A program made the translations under genes and the position numbers. Below the pieces are notes generated by a model, which worked only from the letters and a program-made list of their open reading frames with translations, was not told where the DNA came from and did not search any database. From NCBI GenBank assembly GCA_029379385.1, contig CM055618.1, forward strand, positions 10,736,134-10,800,133: a stretch of DNA of 64,000 bases, written 5' to 3'. The DNA is from Quillaja saponaria. Lineage: Eukaryota > Streptophyta > Magnoliopsida > Fabales > Quillajaceae. Positions 10,588 to 23,168 of this stretch are shown here, in pieces (the stretch's first letter is position 1; each line of letters opens with the position of its first letter).

Positions 10588-12150
10588 TCAACAAAATGAT
10601 TTTCATCAGGGAAGTTAACTAATTCTAGCGTAAACTCCTTTGTTGGCCCTGGTACAAGCCTAGCGTCTGTGTCATGTGTTCTTGGATTAGGATCCTCACT
10701 ATCTGAAATGGCTGGAACAATGGTTTAACTTCACGACTTTCGTGACATCATCAACCCATAGGTCCAACCAGACATGGTAAATTATTGATAGCAATTTAGA
10801 TTTTTATAGTAGCATGCCAGGAATTTATTCCAAGAAAAAGGAAAAAAAAAAAAAAACTTAGAAGATTATAAATAGTTCATATTGAACTACCAGTTCAAAT
10901 CCTGATACAAAGCACTAACAAGCTATGCATTTTCTATGTCATCTATTTCTACAAAAGTGGTGTAAATCTACTTAATGTTGAGAATGCGAGAAAACTTATA
11001 AAAAAAGATAAATACCAACAAGTATAAAAAATAAAATAAAAAATAATTTAAAGGCTGATTGATTTTGCCTATGAAAATGTTTGTGTGTACAAGAATAGTC
11101 ATTAATAGTTTTTATCATCCTCATTTATACCCCCACTTTCTACCAAAAAACAAAATAAAAATTATGCCCCCGCACCCCCCCCCCCCCAATGACTTTCGTT
11201 ACTGCCCCCTAACTTAAACTTAACACCAACCAGTTCTAGTTTTCTTAACCTTAATTCCCCGTAACGTGTCTCACATGTTTATCCTACATATATTTAACAA
11301 GTTTTGGTTGGACTAATTCGACCAATTTACCTAATTATATTAACGTGTAGCATACACATGCTCAATTATTATGGTGCCACTTGAAACCACGATTTGGCCA
11401 AACAATTAAATTCATGATGGCTATTTTAGGGTGACAACAACTACTAAAAATAGAGTTGTTTCTTGAAATTCTACGGTTTATATTTAAGCAAATCTCAAAA
11501 TTCTGTTTTTTTTTTTTTATTGGATTAATATAAAATGTTATTTGCTATTCAAAATTTAGGACCATTTTAAATGATCTATTAAGTGAATAAATGACTAAAA
11601 TATAATGGAGATTTGCTTTCATTGAAGTTTTGCGACTGTTGTTGCTGTTGCTCATTATGTTAGAGAGACTAGAGCTCTTTAAATTCAACTGTACCAGTGA
11701 AATTCTATGCTTGCTTTTGCAAAATCGGCCCAGTCCATCACCTTACATGACTAGATGGAACAAAAGGCCCATATAACTGGACTTGTTATGTGAACTCTAC
11801 ACAACTTACTTTCTTGAGAAAATTGGACTTCAGGCCCAGTTTTTCAAAGATTAACTAGCGCAAAGTCCAAGTTAGAACTTTGCACAGGTCTAATTAGTAC
11901 TAATTGCATTCTAATTGGTAACTACTACTGAATTTATGAAATTTACTAAAAGAATTATTAAATTATTGATAATTGATAATTGAGGACCCGCAAAAAATAA
12001 TAAATCAAAATTAAAGTAAGATAACAACGAATTATGACATACTTAAGCAACATTACAAATAACTAACAAAGGCTACAAAACAATTCAAAACAACGAAAAA
12101 ATAATAATAATAACTATGATGCGACTTGGATTTGAGACGTCTTGGTTCTA
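10588..12150. other. intergenic, low-complexity stretches, no gene seen
   Basis: No supported coding frame. A run of thirteen C residues lies at 11175-11187. The 11640-11710 stretch is weakly similar to 2165-2230. Confidence 0.45.
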
Positions 12151-12930
12151 AACACACTCCTTAAGTGATTGAACTAAGATATCATAAAAAAATTGAATAT
12201 ATATAATATCTAATAACTAATTTTTGTGGTACAAACAATGTGCATGAATTGTATTATAATATATACATACATGTTCATCAATAATTAATATAAATAAATA
12301 ATTAAAAAATTTCTTTAAAGTTAAAACAATAATATATAATCATAAAAACTATATTCTAAATATTTTTTAATTCATAGTATTTAAAAAAAAATTAATATAT
12401 TTGAAATGACTAAAAGTTATAATTATTAGGAACTAATTAAATAAAATTTTGAAAAATTCAATACTAACTAATATTGACATATAATTATTTTAAAAATATT
12501 TTTTTTAATGATATAAGAGTTAAATAATAATATTATAATCATAAAAACTATATTCTTAATATTTCTTTTAATTCATAGTAATTTTTAAAAAAATTAAGAT
12601 TATTAGGTACTTATTAAATTAAAAAAATTATAAATTCAATTTTAATTGCTATAACATATAATTATTAAAAAATTATAAATTATTAATATTTTGAAGAATT
12701 AGTAAAAAAGAAATCAATAGTACTTAAATAATTACAATTCTATTAATACTAAAATAGAGAAAAAATAAGGAAAAATTAAAAAAATAAAATAAAAATTTGT
12801 CTATTTGAAACAAAATAACAACTAAACATAGTTATAAAACAATTCAAACTCATAAGGCTATAAATAAAAAATAAAAAACTTCTGTCTTAAGGCTCTTTTG
12901 TAATATAATATAAATATAGGTTAAAGTTTC
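12150..12930. repeat. AT-rich repetitive element B
   Basis: A second, shorter copy of the AT-rich family. Two of the roughly 200-bp units begin near 12335 and 12535, and an ending near 12890-12920 (AAGGCTCTTTTGTAATAT) parallels the end of element A. It has no telomere-like array and no ORF. Confidence 0.5.
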
Positions 12931-13684
12931 AATTTATGATTTTAGAAACAAAATGACAGGCAATTTTCCTCCAATTCCATTTCCTTTCACAATTTTTTAT
13001 TCTTTATCCACATAGAATTAATGTTTGGTTTATTATTAATATAATTAATTTTTACACTGTTAATAAATAAAGAAATACATAAATTTTAATATTATTCATT
13101 ATTTTTTATTTTAATTAAATAAAATATTGTATTGTAGAAAGTGTAAAATGGATCTAATATTAACTCAATACATACTAATACATCATGGCACATTTCTTTT
13201 TTCTGTTATACCACATTCGCGCCATACTAAGCTATCGGAATTTGGAGAGGTTAGCAAAAGTTAATAATCAGGTCAAAGTCTTGAATCTTGAATTATTATT
13301 GTTTTTGCATTGGAAACGTTATAAGAATCCAATGTATTTCACAAATGAAGGAATGCCCCACAATGGAGACACCCGACACAAAATTATAGTCGTGTACTAA
13401 CTAATTTATTCTTAATTTTAATTCAGCTTTATAAGTTAATAACATAATGAGCGAATTGATTCACACATTCGACCTATTGAATATAAAAACACTTAAAATT
13501 TGATTGGATTTGAATAAGATATGATATATATTTTATTAAGAATATAATTTTTTATTTTTCTTTTCATATTTTGTGCTTGTTTAGTCAACGGTCAATAAAA
13601 ATCGAGCAAATCATACATCATAGCGAAAGAAATTAAGTAAACAATTACTAAAATCTAAGTCAAACAATGAAATTAAAATTTGTG
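12931..13684. other. intergenic, no gene seen
   Basis: AT-rich sequence. An open frame of 71 codons at 13185-13400 has no recognisable features and is not supported as a gene. Confidence 0.45.
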
Positions 13685-13890
13685 TTCATTTCGACCAGAT
13701 ATAGCCAAACTTGTTTAACCAAGGGATAGTTACGAAGGATTTGAAAAATTGACTCCTCATCTCATGAGTTACAAAGGGGACATGTAGAATCATTTATGAT
13801 TGATTTACCTAGAAGAAGTGAATGACAAGAAATGGCCAAGCAAAGAAACAGGTTGAGTTTGGTTTATAGGATAATACATGCATAACAGTG
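13685..13890 (-). mobile_element. LINE fragment (zf-RVT region)
   Basis: The reverse strand reads DSTCPLCNS, a stop, then DEESIFQILRNYPLVKQVW. This is the zinc-binding and cysteine/tryptophan pattern (CPLC ... LRDCP.A..VW) of the zf-RVT region of plant non-LTR retrotransposons. It is broken by a stop and flanked by unrelated DNA. Confidence 0.6.
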
Positions 13891-15919
13891 CACTTTTTTT
13901 CATTTCTTGTGTGTTCCTGTGTTTTTTTTTTTTTTTTTAGTTCTTTCAGTTAATACTCTTCAACATTGTTGAAGAAGTTGCTATGCTTGCAAAGCAAAAG
14001 GGAAATGATGCACGTTATTCTCTCCGTCTTTTAGTTTTATTTTAACCAAGAGATTAGTGTTCTTTTTTATTTAAATATAGAAGAAAAATAATTATTTAAA
14101 ATTTTTTATATGTTACAATGATTATTTTATTTTGTATATATCAGAATCCATGCAATTATTCTTTGTTATTAATCAAATTTTCAAATTTTTATATTTTTTA
14201 TAAGTATGTTGTCAATGTAAGTAGCAACTTGTTACCGTATAGTTATTTAAACTTTAAGAAAATGAGTTAGGGATAACCAAAATCATATTAAGGTTAACAA
14301 CCAATTAACCCGAGGTATTAGTATTTATCATTTGCGAAATAGGCAAGCCTCAAATCTCAATGTGTCATTACCAAATATAGAAAAAAGAAGAAGAAAGAAA
14401 TAGGCTAATTAAAGTGAAATTCAAAACCTAATAATAAAGTAAGTTGCAGAAAGAATCAAAGAAATGAAAGAGCTTTCAGTCAAACAAAGCAGAAAAGCCA
14501 AAGCCAAAGGCCAAAGCAAAAGATGAAGAAGATCGATTAGACGAGCAGACCCTCCAAAGTGACACTTCGACAAACCCAGGACGCTTTATTCCAGCCGCAG
14601 ACATTTTTTTTTCTTCATTTTACCAAAAGTACCCTTCTGATTATATATTGTTACCCTCCAATTCCATGTCAAATTAGTACAAATTGACTAAATTACCCTC
14701 CACTTACTGATTAAACCTGATAATGATACAATTAATCAATCAAATAACTCAACGCAGTACTTGCTTGACTTGTCTGAGTCAAAAGAATTTTATTTTAAAT
14801 GTTCATATCAAGTAATCAAATAATATAGTATTTAATTCAATAGATAATAAGAAATTTTTGTAAATTTTAAAAATAATAAAATCTCCTACAATGTAATTAA
14901 GGTCATAATTAATATTCTTTTTGTCAAAAATAAAAAAATTCATTGATCAAGTAAGAAGGAACAAAGAGGTTCGTCTTCAACCCATTAATTTATTTAAATA
15001 AATATTTATATTAAAAGATAATAGATTTTACAAAAAATAAAGTACAAAGAAAGAATTTTTTTTATGCTTTTTGATATAGCTATATAAGATTTAGTTTTTT
15101 CAAGAGCACTTATTTATTACAATAGTATCATAATTTTTATTCTATTTGATGTATAAATTATTATTTAATAAATTTTAATTTTTAAATATTATATCTATTA
15201 CAATTTAATAAATATTATAACAACAAGAATTTTATCGTTTGGATTTAGATTCTTTCCGAGAGAATATGTATTTCTATTCAACAGTTTTCTTTTCATTTTC
15301 CAAAAAATATATATTATTGTGAAAAAAAAAAAAGAAATTTGCATTTGATATAATTTCCTATTCTTCAATGAGCTAAAGAGAATCCGGATCCGTTATCGTC
15401 TGATTATGAGACAATAAATCAGGGCCTTTGGCATGATTGCGAAGCGCGCTCACAGCATTAACCTCACAGGCTCTAGCTGTTCCCCCACCTCACCACGTGT
15501 TACTTTGTCAGCCGTTCAAAAATTGAACCGATAATTTCATGATTAAAGTATTTACATCAGACGGTCCAAGTTAGTTTATCATGGCTCGGCATTAAATGTT
15601 AAGGGTATTATTGTCATTTGGCAACGAATAAGTACCGTTACATCATGTAACTTCCATGGTTTGCAGCTCATCTTACAATTAAATCCACCTCCTCAATTAC
15701 CAGTAGCTTATTCGCTAGCCTTTATTCCCGATTAAGCCCCTACATTTTAACATTAATTACAGAATTAACCCTCTCCAATTTACAGCTACTCTTCCTTACA
15801 CAGCCCACCTTACTCTCCCATTCTCTTTACTCCACAGCACTAACCGAGGCACGGATCCTTCAAGCTCTCAACTTCCCTTTCTCTCTCCGCGCGCCTCTCT
15901 CTGCTTTTGCAGAGCAACA
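13891..15919. other. intergenic and promoter region of the LRR kinase gene
   Basis: AT-rich sequence with no coding frame. The last 150 bases before the start codon are pyrimidine-rich (CTCTCTCC-type), as expected of a plant 5' leader. Confidence 0.5.
15494..15499. promoter_or_regulatory. G-box CACGTG upstream of LRR kinase
   Basis: A palindromic CACGTG in the context CCACGTGTTAC, about 420 bases before the kinase start codon. This is the core bound by bHLH and bZIP factors. Function here is inferred from sequence and position only. Confidence 0.4.
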
Positions 15920-18660
15920 ATGGCGACACCCACATTTTCATTTACGTGTTTTAGTTTCTTTTTCTTTGTTTTCCATTTATGGGTTATCTGCCAGGCTTCT
16001 TCAAACCCAGATTTGAAAGCTCTTTTAGCTTTCAAAGCCGCTTCAGACACACAACACAAGCTCACTACATGGAACTCCACCACTGACCCATGCACCTGGA
16101 CCGGTGTCTCCTGCATACACAACCGAGTCTCTCGACTAGTTCTTGAAAACCTCAATCTTCGCGGCTCTTTGGAACCCTTGACTGCTCTCACTCAGCTAAG
16201 AGTTCTGAGCCTCAAGCGAAACCGCCTTTCAGGAACCATTTCTACTGTTTCTAATTTCACAGCTCTGAAGCTTTTATTTCTGTCTTACAATGAGTTTTCC
16301 GGTGAGTTCCCGTCGACTGTTACGTCCCTTTGCCGGTTGTACCGTCTTGATCTGTCTCACAACAACTTTTCTGGAAAGATTCCAGCGACGGTTAACCATT
16401 TGACACATCTTCTGACTCTCCGGCTAGATGAGAACCGGTTCTCCAGTTTGATTCCTCACATAAATCTCCCGAATCTGCAGGATTTTAACGTCTCCGGGAA
16501 CGGCCTCTCTGGTGAAATACCCAAATCACTTTCGGGTTTCCCCGAATCGTCATTTTCACAAAACCCATCTCTATGTGGACTACCAATGCAGAGTTGTAAA
16601 GATATTGTAACTGACCCAACCAGACCCGGAACCGAAGGAGCCACTGCATCGCCGTTAATGCCGCGAGGTAATCCAACGACAGTAGCATCGTCACCTACTT
16701 CAATGCCAAACGGAGCAATGCCTGACAAAACGACAAGCACTCATCAAAACGGAACGACAAAATTAAGCACGGTTGCTCTAATCGGAATAGTACTCGGTGA
16801 CGTTTTGGTCCTCGCCGTAATTTCTCTCCTCCTCTACTGCTACTTTTGGCGAAGCTACTCTGCTAAAATGCGAGAAGGAAAGGGTTCGAAACTGATCGAA
16901 AGCGAAAAGATTTTGTACTCTTCGAGTCCATACCCGACACAACCCGGTTACGAAAGGGGTCGAATGGTTTTCTTCGAAGGAGTCAAGAGGTTTGAGCTAG
17001 AGGACTTGCTTCGAGCCTCAGCTGAAATGTTGGGGAAAGGTGGGTTTGGGACGGCCTACAAAGCAGTTTTAGATGATGGTAGTGTTGTCGCCGTGAAGAG
17101 GCTCAAGGATGCTCAGATTGGAGGAAAGAGAGAGTTCGAGCAACACATGGAGGTTTTGGGAAAGCTAAGGCATCCAGACATTGTTAGCTTGAGAGCTTAT
17201 TATTTTGCAAGGGAGGAGAAATTGTTGGTCTATGATTACATGCCCAATGGTAGCTTGTTTTGGCTTCTTCACGGTACGTAAAAAAGTTTAAATTTTTATC
17301 TTCATTTCAGTCATGATTAAAATCTGTTTGGCTGCTGAGAAAAATTTCAGAAAATGAATACTATAAAGTTTTCTTTAAAACATTTAGTTGCTGTATTATG
17401 TAGATAAATAAAGAAAAATCAGTGGAACGGAATAGTTGTAGCTGGGCGTTCACCGAAGTTAACATTTTGATATTTCTCTTACATTTTCCTAGCTTCCAAA
17501 CAGACATTGGCCTACTAGATGGATATATTGCACAAGTGGGTCATGTGGGTTAAGGAAGAAGGATTGGTCGGTCAGACACTAAATAGAATTATAGTAGTAA
17601 TTAGATAGAGATTGGACCATTTAATTTTGGTTGTATGTATGTGTTTGTTATTTTAAACATTCTACATTAATCACAATTAGGGGTGGTCTTTCTTTTTCTG
17701 TAGCCAGAAAACACATGCAAGGGATTTAGCTGTTATTTCCATAGAGGGCAGAAACTGCACCAATATAATATTTAGAGTACAGACTATACACTGTGCAATT
17801 CTGCAACCCCAATAAAATATTCGAGATATTGTTTTCTTATTACTTTTTGTTCGTTTGTCAAAGCTGGTATTTGCTCTTTTCTCTGTGAATATGACCAAAA
17901 AGTGCAAGAAAGACTCGAAAGTATCTCCTGGACCATTTTAACCCTTTGAATCACAATGACTTGTGGGAACAATACGTAATTATCTACAGGTAACCGAGGA
18001 CCAGGACGAACCCCACTTGACTGGACCACGAGGCTCAAAATTGCCGCTGGAGCAGCAAGAGGGCTAGCCTACATTCACAACTCATGTAAGTCACTTAGGC
18101 TCACCCACGGTAACATCAAATCCACAAACATCCTACTCGACAAAGCTGGAAACGCACGCGTGTGCGATTTTGGGCTGTCCATCTTTGCCACACCAACGCC
18201 AGCAGGTCCAAGATCCAACGGCTACCGAGCTCCGGAAGCACTGGACGGTCGAAAACACACCCAGAAATCAGACGTGTATTCATTTGGTGTTCTACTCCTG
18301 GAGTTGCTCACAGGGAAATGTCCCTCCGTGGTGGATAATAGTGGGCCCATGAGTGGCTATGGTGGTGGGGTATTGGATCTTCCTAGGTGGGTCCAGTCTG
18401 TGGTGAGAGAAGAATGGACGGCTGAGGTTTTTGATCTGGAGCTGATGAGGTACAAGGATATAGAAGAAGAAATGGTGGGGCTGTTGCAAATAGCTATGAC
18501 TTGTACTACTGCTTTGCCTGATCAACGGCCTAGAATGAACCAGGTGGTCAAGATGATCGAGGAAATTCGTGGGGTCGAGGTGTCACCGTGTCATGACACG
18601 TTGGACTCAGTGCCTGAATCACCTTCCTTGTCCGAAGATACGTATGGAACAAGTCAGTAG
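15920..18660 (+). CDS. LRR receptor-like kinase (At1g68400 type, subfamily III)
   Basis: Two exons, 15920-17273 and 17990-18660, joined in phase 1 (CACG|GTACGT ... CTACAG|GTAACC), encode 674 residues. In order: a signal peptide (about 1-26), an LRR N-terminal cap ([10 protein letters not shown]), about five leucine-rich repeats, a Ser/Thr/Pro-rich juxtamembrane stretch, a transmembrane helix (about 284-308) and a kinase domain. The kinase has GKGGFG near 372 and VAVKRLKD. Its catalytic loop reads HGNIK at 491-495 where active kinases have HRD; DFG (511-513) is kept. Many members of LRR subfamily III are such atypical kinases and signal as pseudokinases with partners. The tail [13 protein letters not shown] closely resembles my recollection of At1g68400. 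The substrate and ligand are unknown. The next gene, a GT14, lies convergently on the minus strand. Confidence 0.95.
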
Positions 18661-19122
18661 CTCTGGATGGAAAGTTTGATTTTTGGTTCAGTCCTGTAAA
18701 TTGAACCTGGGGGGGCTTTATTTTTAATTTATCTCATTGCTATATTTAAGTTTTTATTTTTAATTTGAAATGATTTCTTAGAGTTCTTGAGCTTCATAGT
18801 AAAGATGCTGTCAAATTTTTTTTACTAGAACTTTCTGCAAATGGTTACTTTTGTAAGTGAAAAATGTTACATTAGTGGGGAAGTACAAAAAAAATGGTCT
18901 GAGATTTGAGGTTACACATCAAAAAGATGAAATTGATGAATCATAAATAACAAACTATAATAATATGATAATATGGGTTATATTATTGTCTGTCTTGTAT
19001 TCAATATCCTATAATCCTATACAATGTGTGTAGTTGAAATTTTGCTTTTGTACAAAAATATATTAGGAGGGAACCACGTCTTCTCCTCTTTTTACCATTT
19101 TCTTTTTCTGTGGGAGCTAAAT
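18661..19122. other. convergent intergenic gap
   Basis: A short AT-rich spacer between the kinase stop and the convergent GT14 stop. It presumably holds both 3' untranslated regions and shows no other structure. Confidence 0.6.
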
Positions 19123-21169
19123 CTATTGGTTGAAGTGCATGACCTTAGGAGCAAACATCAGAAGCCTCTGCAATGTACCAGGCAAGAACTTCCTAGCAAA
19201 CAAGAAACAAAGGTTAGTGCTGTTTCCATTGTACTTGCACCCCTTCTGAGTTCTCAATCTCTTCAAGAGCTCAATGGTAACTTCAGGTCTCAAAAACTTT
19301 GCTGGGTGTCGCCCACCCTTTGACCAGTCAACCCAAGTCAAGCTCCTATTTGAATTTCCCCTCCAAAACTTGCTGATCAAAAATGTTGGCAAGTAGTGTT
19401 CATCTGCATAACATGAACCTTTGCAATACTTTTGAAAAATTGGGAAGTATTTTCTATCTGAGACTATTTCTAGGGCAAGGTTTCTGTCCATTTCAAACCA
19501 TTGGGACCCTTTTCTCCATTGGTTGAGTGTGATATGTGGGAACATATGGAAGTTGTATCGGCCACGTCCAACAGGACCAGGCTCATCATATGCCATAACA
19601 TAACTTTGGTTAGAATTTATAAGGTAGGAATAAACTGTGGAGAAATTGAAGAGAGGAATGCATGATTCAGATAGAAGAACAAAACGTTGGTTAGAGATAT
19701 CAAGGAGTGCATTGGCTAGAAGGCGACGCTCAGCTTCAATCATGTTAACTTTGCCCCATTGAACTTCCTGCATTATATGTGAAACAAAATTATGAGTAAC
19801 TTGGAAAACAAAAAATGCTGAGCACAATATAATTCAACATTGAAGAAATCATTTTCCGCAGTAATTCAAACTAGGATTGAAGAAAGGGACTAATAGCGGT
19901 TAGCAGTTAATGGGGTTACTTGTTTTGGGGCATCACCAGCTACCCTTTATAAATGCTGTTTGGGGCAGATTTTGTTTGAGTCATTGACTTGGTTTTTGAT
20001 GTTGGCACGTTGTTTTACCATGTTTAGATGACATACAGCACAAGTAGTGTCACTATAAATAGCGGGATTGGATCATCATAGATGAGTGTGAAGATGTGTC
20101 TTTCAGTAGTACTGATTGAGATGGAGGCCTATGCTTCTTACCATTTGGATCTTCATAAAAATCTAAGACCATTACGATAATTTACATTTTATCATTCTAG
20201 TGGTAACCATTTTCTTACTTTGCTGGTTTAGCTTTAGATATTACAAGTTCTTTCAGCAATTTCACTATTCTAAAACTTTCACATTTGTAGGACTATAGTC
20301 ACTTCTAGTAAGCAAACAAAGTGATCAGGCTAGCTGGAACTAATTACTGTATACTTATGTGAAACGCATTAGAAACTAATGCTGGCTTAGTCAGCCAGCA
20401 TAACACAATTATGAACCTCAAAATACATTCTCATCTTGTGATTTCAAATCTGCAGAAAAATTTGGTACCTTCCAAAAAACATGAACTAATTCTATAACCC
20501 ATCTGTTTTCTGTTGTTTATCTCCCTATATGAGTTGCATTCAAAAACAAGGCTAAGCTAGAGCATGGTAAAGCCTACAGACATTATAAAATCATATGCAT
20601 AGATCAAATTAAGGGAATAAATTCAACAAAGCAAAGAAATGTGCAAGAATCCGACTGACCTTACTAGGAATTCTCCGACCGGTGACCACGGGGCTCTCGG
20701 TGTATGATCCATTGTAAGACGGATTAGAATGTACATAAATTGAATATAATCCTTCATGCCCTTTGAAGAATTTTTCCCAAAGGGGAGCTAGAAAAACAGG
20801 ACCCCTTGTCAAGAACATAAAAGCAACCTTAGGAACTCGATCAAACGGGTAATCCTGGATTTTTGGAGTCATTGAAGCTCTCCATAGCAGTTCTGCATCA
20901 TCCATGTCATGCATAACATCAGGTGGCTTAAGATAGTCTTTCAATCCTATGTGACTGACATTTGGTATTTGCAAATGTGATGTGTTAGAAAGTGAGAACT
21001 GAGTGAATTGCAGACTAAATGAAAAGGTTTTTGAATAGGTACTGATTATGATTTCAAGAGACACACCACAACCTAAGAGGAGGAAATAAGAAAGAATATG
21101 AATGAGTTGCAATTGGACATTGAATATCTTGGAAACTGAGTTTAATGGGTTTTTATTTAGACCCTTCAT
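19123..21169 (-). CDS. GT14 glycosyltransferase (DUF266/BC10-like), copy 1
   Basis: Two coding exons, 21169-20660 and 19767-19123, with an 892-base phase-0 intron (AAG|GTCAGT ... ATGCAG|GAA), encode 384 residues. The N-terminus has a short cytosolic tail and one hydrophobic anchor (about 20-44), giving a type II Golgi topology. Family blocks follow: [20 protein letters not shown], a [12 protein letters not shown] block, [36 protein letters not shown], the RGRYN block, [22 protein letters not shown] and [16 protein letters not shown]. These define the plant core-2/I-branching beta-1,6-N-acetylglucosaminyltransferase-like family. Members are thought to act on cell-wall glycans or arabinogalactan proteins, but the acceptor here is unknown. 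It matches the At1g68390/At1g68380 pair by family and position. Confidence 0.93.
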
Positions 21170-21468
21170 TATTGGGATTCAAATACAGAATTCTGTAAGT
21201 CTGCTACTTAATTTAGAATTTTTTAGAGGCTTAAAGAAGTTTGATGCTTGTCAAAGAAAGAAAGAATGATAGCAGGTAAGATGCTTGTAGAATTTACCAA
21301 AAGAAAAAAAAATATATAACCAAATCAAAGAATTCTTTTGAATGTATAAGATAGAAGATCAGCAAAAGAAAAACAGACCCAGAAAATGATACACAGTCTT
21401 ATGCTTGTAAAAGCAATGAAAAATAGGAAATTTGTGAGTTGAACTGAGAGATTACAAGCAAACCAGCC

Positions 21469-21502
<34 letters not shown>

Positions 21503-23168
21503 AAGATTAATAACAGAATAAAAGTCTCAACCTTGTTTCTCTAATTTATGGGTGAAGGGCTACAAACCCTTGTACATGAGGCCGATGGCTTTTTAGACCA
21601 CTGGGTAGGACTTAAAAAAGTCCTTCTCATTTTGCCTCTCTTGAATACTGACTGCTTTATATATATTCTTTCCTGCTAAGCAATAACAGCTTGTTTAATT
21701 TCAAAATCATAATTAATTAGTCTAATAATTGGATAAGAAATTATTTAGTGGAAGAAGCAAATGATTCTTTTATCTTGGAGTCGTCTGTTAACACAACTCT
21801 ATCAGCAGTTTAAATTATTTTTAAAAGAAAGAGGAGATTTCTAGGCGTTTTCCGTGGATTTTGAAATGTATGTTACAACCAAGTCAGTCTCGGTCATTAG
21901 CCGCCATAGACCAACGCTGAGTTTTTTCTTTACGGACACGTTTGTTTTAGAGTTTGGTTCACTGGTTTTAAATGTTCAATTTATGTGGGTTATATACAAC
22001 ACGTATTCCAACCTGTTTTGAAGTTGATTTTTCTAGAATCAAACCCAGCATTTGGAAAGCGATGTAACTAGTTAGCCAAAAAAAAAAAAAAGCGATGTAA
22101 CTATAATACAAGTATCAATATGACCTCAACTTGTCTTTGAAGTCTTCATAGAACATTCCTCCTAACTTGTATGTGGATCACCTTTTTTTTTGGGTGAACT
22201 GATGAATAATTCTTAGTTGTGTATGACTTTTATCATTGACCAAATTACTCATATCTCTCTAAATTATGCTGATATTATATGGACTTTTGCTCTATTTTTA
22301 AAAGCTATACGAAATTAAAAGTTCATTTTTAAAAGCTATATGAAATTTGAAAAATAAGTAAAGTTATATCTAAACTCTAAAAACTTGAGATAAACTTTCT
22401 AGAATATTATTATATTTAAAATAAAATTAAATTATTGATCATTCCTAAAATTATGAAAAATAATATTTACAACATACTACATAATTTTAAAGAATATGAA
22501 GTTCTTACCAAATGTAGATAGTATTTTTACAAAAAAAATTAGTTGTATTTTTATTTTGCGAATGATTATCAATTTAATTTTATTTATATCTCATTTTAAG
22601 TTGAATAATATTATAAAATTTAAAATTTTATTTTTCTCTTAATAAAAATACACTGGGGGTATTTTAGATATTTTATTTTAATTTTAAGTTTTAAAGGATG
22701 AATGTGAATGTTTCGAAGATAGAAATAACGTTCGTGTAAAATAAGCAAAATTGAAGAGAAGTTGGTGTAAGAATAGTATTTGACATGGTTTCTCCTCACA
22801 GATGAAAATTTCAGGTTTTTAGCCAAATCACATATGGTGGACAGGCTCCAAATTGTGCCACATCGTAAAAAATTTTAGGTTTTTAGCCAAATCAACTAAT
22901 TTCATTAGATCTTAAAGAAAGAATTGAATACCAAATGATATAATTAGAAGGGAAAAAAAATTGCAAATTGAATCCCAAATGATGTAATTAGAAAGAAAAA
23001 ACAGGGTCCAAAACAGTAATTAAGACTTTAACTTTTCACTACTAGAAGTAACTCTGTTGGTATTATGTTGCTGCATTTTATCTTAAATTCTTCCATTTGT
23101 CCCCAAAACAACTAAGAATAGTAGCTTGGTTTAGTATAAACTAACATGTTCTAAGCTTCAAACCCAAG
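21170..23168. other. intergenic between GT14 paralogues
   Basis: This holds a (GA)n run near 21473-21500 in the copy 1 leader or promoter, AT-rich filler, a poly(A) insertion scar at 22056-22102, and short local duplications near 22810-23000. No gene is seen. Confidence 0.55.
21473..21500. repeat. (GA)n microsatellite
   Basis: About 14 AG dinucleotides, roughly 300 bases upstream of the GT14 copy 1 start codon. On the gene strand this is a CT run, common in plant 5' leaders. Confidence 0.9.

Noticed and set aside
10885..10915. tRNA B-box-like text (GTTCAAATCCTGAT)
   Set aside because: No A-box or cloverleaf could be built around it, so it is neither a tRNA nor a clear SINE.
13185..13400. 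71-codon ORF with a hydrophobic start
   Set aside because: It sits in AT-rich repeat DNA, shows no family resemblance, and its composition is typical of chance frames.
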